From Antedon mediterranea (taxonomy: Eukaryota > Echinodermata > Crinoidea > Comatulida > Antedonidae): DNA of 64,000 nucleotides. The notes beneath the pieces were generated by a model. It saw only the letters and a list, made by a program, of their open reading frames with translations, searched no databases and was not told the DNA's origin. This document shows, piece after piece, positions 58,201-64,000 of the stretch; positions within the stretch are counted from its first letter, which is position 1, and each line of letters opens with the position of its first letter. Made by a program: the position numbers and the translations under genes. Location of the stretch: positions 30,838,912 through 30,902,911 of the forward strand of contig NC_092675.1 of the NCBI RefSeq assembly GCF_964355755.1, written 5' to 3'.

Positions 58201-61200
58201 GACAGACAATATCCTTCAAACTAGTTTTGTTCTTTTAAATGTATAAACCATTTCCATACGAAATTCTATCTACTATGAATATACTGAATTATTCATTTCT
58301 TAGCTCGGTTACTTTCTATTTCAAAGTCACACTCAACTTTGACCTTTTCCTTTATTTTTGTAGGTGTTTGCCGACGTTAAGAAACTTTTTACTGAGTAAG
58401 CAAATTTTAAGGTTTTGTAGATTTTTAGAAACTTGTGATGTAATAAATAGTAATATAATTGGGTATCTTTGACAAGATAAACAGATTATAACATATTGAT
58501 AAGGATAGTAGAACATATTGATAAGGATAGTAGTGCATATTGATAAGGATAGTAGAACATATTGATAAGGATAGTAGTGCATGTTGTATGCATGTACTTG
58601 ATGCATCTTGTGGAATACAACATTCAGCATTGACATTTTATTTCCTACTCTAATATTCTGTTTCACTTTTTTTAATAATATAGTATACTAGGATATTCCA
58701 AATATCTATTTTATGTTTAACTTTTACTTAATTCCTTGCTTTTTGGTTGACATGGTTGACATATTATAAATTGTATTATTTTAGAATGTAAAACAACTCA
58801 ATTTTTAACCTACTAAAGCTTAAATAACATAAAAGATGAACTTATATTAAGTACCACCACCGAGTTTTTTGTTTTTTTTTACATTTTTCCTGAAAATTAT
58901 TTATAGGCCTAATTTTGTAGAGAGAAAAGAATTATCAAAAATAGCATAACTATGACAAAATAATGATTTAGCTGCTAAAGCTGTTGACAAATTCATTTCA
59001 AATGGATTTGTGAATATTTGGATAAACCTAATTTAAAATGCAAAAGCAGATATTTACACTGCTATTCTATTTTTAACATATTTATAACAAATGTTCATGC
59101 TACAGTATATTAAGGAATAATCAATATCATACATCTGCCATCAGTGTGTAAACTAACTCTACTGAGATATTCATTTAAGTACATGCTATAATATCATTGA
59201 GCATATACATTCAACTCAATTGTAAACTAACTCTACTGAGATATTCATTTAAAGACACGCTATAATATCATTGAGCATATACATTCAACTCAATTGTAAA
59301 CTTTACTCTACTGAGATATTCATTCAGACACTAGACCTACAATTGTTGACGTTTTGTAAAAATACTGCATAGACTGTATACTACTTTAAAAACATTAAGT
59401 CAGTTCATCCCTTGTCTTAAATTGATACTTTACTTTAAAAACATTAAGTCAGTTCATCCCTTGTCTTAAATTGATACTTTACTTTAAAAACATTAAGTCA
59501 GTTCATCCCTTGTCTTAAATTGATACTTTACTTTAAAAACATTAAGTCAGTTCATCCCTTGTCTTAAATTGATACTTTACTTTAAAAACATTAAGTCAGT
59601 TCATCCCTTGTCTTAAATTGATACTTTACTTTAAAAACATTAAGTCAGTTCATCCCTTGTCTTAAATTGATACTTTACTTTAAAAACATTAAGTCAGTTC
59701 ATCCCTTGTCTTAAATTGATACTTTACTTTAAAAACATTAAGTCAGTTCATCCCTTGTCTTAAATTGATACTTTACTTTAAAAACATTAAGCCAGTTCAT
59801 CCCTTGTCTTAAATTGATACTTTACTTTAAAAACATTAAGTCAGTTCATCCCTTGTCTTAAATTGATACTTTACTTTAAAAACATTAAGTCAGTTCATCC
59901 CTTGTCTTAAATTGATACTTTACTTTAAAAACATTAAGTCAGTTCATCCCTTGTCTTAAATTGATACTTTACTTTAAAAACATTAAGCCAGTTCATCCCT
60001 TGTCTTAAATTGATACTTTACTTTAAAAACATTAAGCCAGTTCATCCCTTGTCTTAAATTGATACTTTACTTTAAAAACATTAAGTCAGTTCATCCCTTG
60101 TCTTAAATTGATACTTTACTTTAAAAACATTAAGTCAGTTCATCCCTTGTCTTAAATTGATACTTTACTTTAAAAACATTAAGTCAGTTCATCCCTTGTC
60201 TTAAATTGATACTTTACTTTAAAAACATTAAGTCAGTTCATCCCTTGTCTTAAATTGATACTTTACTTTAAAAACATTAAGTCAGTTCATCCCTTGTCTT
60301 AAATTGATACTTTACTTTAAAAACATTAAGTCAGTTCATCCCTTGTCTTAAATTGATACTTTACTTTAAAAACATTAAGCCAGTTCATCCCTTGTCTTAA
60401 ATTGATACTTTACTTTAAAAACATTAAGTCAGTTCATCCCTTGTCTTAAATTGATACTTTACTTTAAAAACATTAAGTCAGTTCATCCCTTGTCTTAAAT
60501 TGATACTTTACATTAAAAACATTAAGTCAGTTCATCCCTTGTCTTAAATTGATACTTTACTTTAAAAACATTAAGCCAGTTCATCCCTTGTCTTAAATTG
60601 ATACTTTACTTTAAAAACATTAAGTCAGTTCATCCCTTGTCTTAAATTGATACTTTACTTTAAAAACATTAAGTCAGTTCATCCCTTGTCTTAAATTGAT
60701 ACTTTACTTTAAAAACATTAAGTCAGTTCATCCCTTGTCTTAAATTGATACTTTACTTTAAAAACATTAAGCCAGTTCATCCCTTGTCTTAAATTGATAC
60801 TTTACTTTAAAAACATTAAGCCAGTTCATCCCTTGTCTTAAATTGATACTTTACTTTAAAAACATTAAGTCAGTTCATCCCTTGTCTTAAATTGATACTT
60901 TACTTTAAAAACATTAAGTCAGTTCATCCCTTGTCTTAAATTGATACTTTACTTTAAAAACATTAAGTCAGTTCATCCCTTGTCTTAAATTGATACTTTA
61001 CTTTAAAAACATTAAGCCAGTTCATCCCTTGTCTTAAATTGATACTTTACTTTAAAAACATTAAGTCAGTTCATCCCTTGTCTTAAATTGATACTTTACT
61101 TTAAAAACATTAAGCCAGTTCATCCCTTGTCTTAAATTGATACTTTACTTTAAAAACATTAAGCCAGTTCATCTCTTGTCTTAAATTGATACTTTACATT

Positions 61201-63335
61201 AAAAACATTAAGTCAGTTCATCCCTTGTCTTAAATTGATACTTTACTTTAAAAACATTAAGTCAGTTCATCCCTTGTCTTAAATTGATACTTTACTTTAA
61301 AAACATTAAGTCAGTTCATCCCTTGTCTTAAATTGATACTTTACTTTAAAAACATTAAGTCAGTTCATCCCTTGTCTTAAATTGATACTTTACTTTAAAA
61401 ACATTAAGTCAGTTCATCCCTTGTCTTAAATTGATACTTTACTTTAAAAACATTAAGCCAGTTCATCCCTTGTCTTAAATTGATACTTTTCACATTTTTA
61501 ACCGTTTAAAGATAAAAACAGTTATTGCAATAGGTCCATATAGTATTTTGTAAATAAAATGAAGTGTGTGACCTTAAATTAGGTCGAAAAACGTAGGTCT
61601 AGTGTCTTTAAGTACATGGTATAATATATAGCATGACACTCAACCCAAATAATGTTAAATATTTTATTTTACATCTGAGGTGAAAAATAATAAAAAATAC
61701 TAACAACTAAAAAAGGTTATTTAAATCATAATACAGTACAGTCAACTAACCAAAAGGTTCCAAATTCATTAATCCATATTTGGATTATCAACATTTCTGA
61801 AAACCAGACAGGAGAGCCCAATGGTGAGTTGACTGTATATAAAAACTACTAACTGGGCTAGGTAGTGTAAGGGATATCACATCTGGTGTATATTGCAAAT
61901 GATCTTATACTAACTGGGCTAGGTAGTGTAAGGGATATCACATCTGCTGTATATTGCAAATGATCTTATACTAACTGGACTAGGTAGTGTAAGGGATATC
62001 ACATCTGGTGTATATTGCAAATGATTTTATAATCATATTTAAACTCATAGTCCGCATCTGGCTTTGTCTCTATTAGCTTATATTTTTTGTTATGCATTCA
62101 AATGGTAAAAATTCTTTTTGTACACCATTACATATACTACTATACAGTCTACTCACTCAATACCTATAATTCTGGTGTTCTAAATAATAATTTGGGACCT
62201 TTTGGACTTCAGTTTTCTGTTTTTGGGAGAGTTGACTGTACTTAAATAAATGTGTGTTTACATACATAAAAGGTGTATTGTAATTGCAGGTATAATAATA
62301 GTCACTATGTGAAATATGTAAATATAACCTGTCATTTGTACCATTGTCAATGTAAAATTAAATCGAATTAATTAATTTTACTGAATTTTGACTTCTTTCT
62401 TTTCTTGTTTGTGGTTCTTTCCTGCTATTCATGCATGTAGAAACCTAACACATTTTCATTTTGTCACTTTCACTCTAACTCAGCACAAGAGAGCACATCA
62501 AATGAATTTGTCCAAAAAGTATGTTTATCAAAATAAAATACTTTGAACACAGTTTGAAACTTTATAGTACAGGTATGCCTTGTGCTGATTGCAATCTGAC
62601 CTGCTCATAGTAGTATAAGCTACATACAGTATTTACAATTGTCTTTAAGAGGTTCTTTTAAAAGGTAAGGGACAAATTTGGGCTTCCTAATTTCTGTCAT
62701 TAAAAAAAATTGGCTGCAAGTTTCATAATACTGACATTTTTTAAACATTTAATTTGACTGCAGACTTAAAAGCTCTGTCTACACTATCAAACTAATTTGA
62801 TCAAAAAAAGTGTGATGTGTCCAAATATGATAGTGCTATGCCCAAATATGGTAGTGATATAACATCATCATGTCTATAATATGGGCACATCACATTTTTT
62901 GTGACATGAAGTTTGATAGTGTAGACAGAATTTAGAAACATATTACTAACCATGGCTGCATATTTGACATTTATCATCTACTACCATACTACCACCGTAC
63001 TACTACCATACTACCACCGTACTACTACCATCGTACTACTACCATACTACCACCGTACTACCACCATCTAAGAAATTGATTACTACTACTATTACCACTA
63101 ATTAATACATTGCATAATGATGACACTGACAGTTCATACAAATGTTTTTATTTACAGTCAACCTGCTGAGCCAACATCACCAGCACCTGCTGCTGATATT
63201 ACACCCTCTAGTGAGCAATCCCCTCAAACCGCCGAGGAACCAGCGACGGAAGAACCAGCGAGAGAAGAATCAGTGACACAAGAACCAGCGACAGAAGAAC
63301 CAAAGTCAACCTCCTGGTTTTGTCAAATATTGTAA
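52295..63335 (+). CDS. CMPK1: UMP-CMP kinase, two alternative C-termini
   Basis: Transfers phosphate from ATP to UMP or CMP (pyrimidine nucleotide synthesis). Exons: 52295-52417 (second in-frame ATG 52334), 55818-55964, 56488-56625, 56921-57015, 57261-57357, then either 58364-58399 with stop, or 58364-58395 joined to 63158-63335. From 52334 the short form is 198 residues, close to the family's 196; the long form is 256. P-loop: [16 protein letters not shown]-binding part: [14 protein letters not shown]. Core: [13 protein letters not shown]. Lid region: [12 protein letters not shown]. The long form adds Pro/Glu/Thr repeats (EEPATEEPA) and ends WFCQIL, a CaaX box. Stop and donor overlap (GAGTAAG). 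AATAAA at 58442 serves the short form. An acceptor at 52288 implies an upstream 5' UTR exon. Confidence 0.92.
52603..52827 (-). pseudogene. Frame-shifted C-terminal tail of the LINE ORF
   Basis: 74 codons that start at the ATG overlapping the upstream [23 protein letters not shown] and [16 protein letters not shown] match the usual end of this LINE class, where the segment is normally fused to the reverse transcriptase. Confidence 0.75.
52824..55511 (-). CDS. LINE endonuclease-reverse transcriptase
   Basis: About 895 residues from the first ATG at 55511; the open frame extends upstream to 55556 through a TTG codon. The N-terminal APE-type endonuclease shows [25 protein letters not shown] and SDHNLI. 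The reverse transcriptase has [47 protein letters not shown] and the catalytic VVKFADDT. The C-terminal end continues in another frame (52603-52827; [19 protein letters not shown]) after an ATGA stop/start overlap. The protein is therefore intact except for one frameshift. Confidence 0.88.
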   Translation of the reverse strand: MLYVKVLKFLYFLLIYWMFLLCGLSKPGGGIAYTSSDLHSMGERSTSPLPAHVELPSEIQRRRPRKRGKAGGVRKRLQRRKCKPFIPSLIFGNVRSLNNKVDLLRANVEHFSDFRNASLLAFTETHLSDKHSDQHIQVVGFKSVRGDRTAEANKDGGGGLCLYINEKYCHPNNSTLKLHKCSPHSEVLVVGIRPYYLPREFSHVINVMVYIPNKKLKKPAINEIAEIIEGIECSHPEALVIINGDFNRCKLKKTTATYYQHVTCKTRDNAILDLCYSSVKDAYISTPLPNLGKSDHNLILLSPKYRPLNKTCQPKIINVRKWSPEAEEALIAEFESTDWDIFTEDEDLNSITYAVSSYINFCIDKCVPVKKVKIYPNNKPWITKGVKLLLCEKRKAFKMGDSNRMKILTREIKSEIMKQKNIYRKKVEHNFRSNNMKQVWQGIKLMSGYTNGGNTPTSIPNVTVQYVNELNEFYNRFNVHDFKKEREALFSLCRVTEDDPKFSISISDVHNEFMKLNSSKAAGPDRIPPRVLKVCSPHLDGIFTFIFNMCLSYHAFPDIWKLSCIIPVPKKPKINSMNDLRPVALTSVAMKILERIILKIMQPYAEKVLDPLQFAYRSLRSTSDAIYFKLHKLYSHLDNVKKGHSARIMYFDFQSAFNTIQPHILADKMLNMEFPRPIVRLVLNFICDRKQFVNINGVKSEIVTSDTSVPQGTVNAPKLYSLYTADYRSLNDELCPVVKFADDTSTIGLIVSNNDENYRSEIQRFVKFCDDNYLQINASKTKEMIIDFRTKHKFNFQPITIKGKEIEIVDQYKYLGIVFNDKLNWGDHIDYISKKLNPRMYCMRTLYKFNSCDLMLLSFYRSVICSVWTYCLSCWAGNVTGGNKGRLETFVGLVK
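55683..55758. mobile_element. MITE copy 11, 3' half only
   Basis: CATATTTGGGCACATCAAAC through AACTAGTTTGATAGTGTCAG. The left half is absent. Between the LINE and CMPK1 exon 2. Confidence 0.7.
56665..56725. repeat. Dispersed repeat shared with 358-415
   Basis: AACATATCAGGTATAGATAT and CATATGGTCCTGTTTTTT, just after CMPK1 exon 3. Confidence 0.7.
57507..58179. mobile_element. Degraded TIR transposon in CMPK1 intron 5
   Basis: Left end CTAGGTCGTGTTCGTACGGTGGTTAAAAT and the complement of the right end (CTAGGGGCCTGTTCGTAGGGGTTG...) align imperfectly. The interior is GC-richer than the flanks and holds a 162-codon minus-strand frame (57731-58219) that I do not recognise. The end sequence is reminiscent of PIF/Harbinger elements; low certainty. 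Confidence 0.4.
58484..58576. repeat. 21-bp tandem repeat, four copies
   Basis: ACATATTGATAAGGATAGTA units just beyond the CMPK1 short-isoform polyadenylation signal. Confidence 0.85.
59140..59330. repeat. ~73-bp tandem repeat, two and a half copies
   Basis: TAACTCTACTGAGATATTCA and TATAATATCATTGAGCATAT recur in order. Lies just upstream of the large array. Confidence 0.8.
59380..61487. repeat. 49-bp satellite-like array, about 43 copies
   Basis: The unit contains TTAAGTCAGTTCATCCCTTG and TCTTAAATTGATACTTTACT, then TTAAAAACA. It is highly homogeneous: the main variants are GTCAG/GCCAG and two CATTAAAAA units. It lies in the intron leading to the CMPK1 CaaX exon. Confidence 0.97.
61487..61601. 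repeat. Dispersed repeat, pair member B
   Basis: TTTCACATTTTTAACCGTTT through GTGACCTTAAATTAGGT and AAAACGTAGG; directly follows the 49-bp array. Confidence 0.75.
61739..61835. mobile_element. Pogo/Tigger-like MITE, copy A
   Basis: 97 bp with ends CAGTCAACT and AGTTGACTG, flanked by TA on both sides. In the long-isoform intron of CMPK1. Confidence 0.6.
61850..62030. repeat. ~61-bp tandem repeat, three copies
   Basis: CTAACTGGGCTAGGTAGTGT, AAGGGATATCACATCTGGTG, TATATTGCAAATGATCTTAT. Located between the two pogo-like MITEs. Confidence 0.88.
62145..62238. mobile_element. Pogo/Tigger-like MITE, copy B
   Basis: 94 bp with ends CAGTCTACTC and GAGAGTTGACTG and TA flanks. It shares the GGGACCTTTTGGACTT-type interior with copy A in the opposite orientation. 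Confidence 0.55.
62769..62937. mobile_element. MITE copy 12
   Basis: AAAGCTCTGTCTACACTATC left end, GTTTGATAGTGTAGACAGAA right end, two CCAAATATG blocks. CMPK1 last intron. Confidence 0.82.
62983..63075. repeat. Trinucleotide-rich ACT/CCA microsatellite
   Basis: Irregular runs of TACTACCA and CCACCGTACTA immediately upstream of the CMPK1 alternative last exon. Confidence 0.8.
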
Positions 63336-63721
63336 TTTCTTAGGACATGTTTTATCTCATTTAAAAAAAAATTATTTTGTTTTGTTTTTCTATAACTTTT
63401 AGACAGTTTTTATAGAATAATAGCCACATAATTACATTACAGAGATACAAATTTACCTAAGTTTGTACTCAATTTACTAAAGTTTGTACACTTGATTACT
63501 TTTTGGTGGTAGGTGAATTGTGACCAAAAAAATTAAAAAGTTAACTAACTTTATCTATCATTAAAATAATGAATATAAATTTAAATAATATTTATTTTAC
63601 CTTGAGATTTAGAGCCAAGTGTTGCTTTTGGGGTTTTTAGAAAAAGTATAGTTAGTTTTAATATATCTTATTTGTTTAAATCAAAAATATACATTGCACA
63701 CATGCTATTTTGTTTTACAAG

Positions 63722-63940
63722 GCAAAGTTTAGCATCTGAATCATGTTTGAGTGAAATACAAGCAGTGCCATTAGTAAAGTTTAGCATCTGAATCATGTTT
63801 GAGTGAAATACAAGCAGCAGTGCCATTAGTAAAGTTTAGCATCTGAATCATGTTTGAGTGAAATACAAGCAGCAGTGCCATTAGTAAAGTTTAGCATCTG
63901 AATCATGTTTGAGTGAAATACAAGCAGCAGTGCCATTAGT
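63722..63940. repeat. 55-bp tandem repeat, four copies
   Basis: AAAGTTTAGCATCTGAATCA, TGTTTGAGTGAAATACAAGC, AGCAGTGCCATTAGT; the first copy lacks one CAG. Confidence 0.9.
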
Positions 63941-64000
63941 TTATTGACTGTATGTATGTCATAGTTTTAAAAAGGAGTATTCCATTCTGTTGACATCTGT

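Noticed and set aside
57731-58219. 162-codon minus-strand frame considered as a gene
   Set aside because: Within a degraded TIR element and no recognisable domain; kept only as part of that element.

Overview
This is AT-rich, intron-dense animal nuclear DNA. All protein genes are split by GT-AG introns, and mobile elements and minisatellites fill the introns. The gene set (MIER, a dynein intermediate chain, a complex I subunit, a DOMON/cytochrome b561 protein, PAXX, UMP-CMP kinase) is metazoan. AGGCCTAG-rich islands and the repeat style suggest a marine deuterostome, most likely an echinoderm. That assignment is inferred from texture, not from a search.

Layout. (1) 1-9564, minus: MIER1-family ELM2-SANT corepressor, running off the left edge, with a 3.4 kb long-TIR transposon and a perfect foldback in its first intron. 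(2) 9565-10039: compact bidirectional promoter with outward CCAAT boxes and two kappaB-like decamers. (3) 10040-20135, plus: complete 20-exon DNAI4 (WDR78), an axonemal dynein intermediate chain-like WD protein. (4) 21054-23767, minus: NDUFB6, complex I accessory subunit. (5) 23768-29469: no coding sequence seen apart from a possible 5' UTR exon. (6) 29470-40492, plus: FRRS1-like protein with signal peptide, two DOMON domains made by a recent intragenic cassette duplication, and a cytochrome b561 core. (7) 42600-45007, minus: PAXX, end-joining factor with conserved Ku-binding tail. (8) 46407-50984: LTR retroelement with identical LTRs, broken gag, no pol, and one intact zinc-finger ORF preceded by a perfect splice acceptor. 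(9) 52295-63335, plus: CMPK1 with a nearly intact antisense LINE in intron 1 and two alternative C-termini, one ending in a CaaX prenylation motif.

The host genes are not an operon. They form divergent pairs (MIER1/DNAI4, NDUFB6/FRRS1-like, PAXX/CMPK1) and convergent pairs (DNAI4/NDUFB6, FRRS1-like/PAXX). The MIER1/DNAI4 head-to-head pair is also adjacent in human, so it looks like ancient microsynteny. At least twelve copies of one MITE (TIR core CTGTCTACACTATCAAACT) are scattered through the window. One seeded a 45-bp minisatellite.

The most unusual items are the LTR element with its spliced zinc-finger ORF, the CaaX isoform of UMP-CMP kinase, the tandem DOMON duplication that carried its introns along, and the transposon with ~0.94 kb inverted repeats. 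Exon boundaries were read by eye from splice consensus, phase and family resemblance. All exon phases close in the six gene models.
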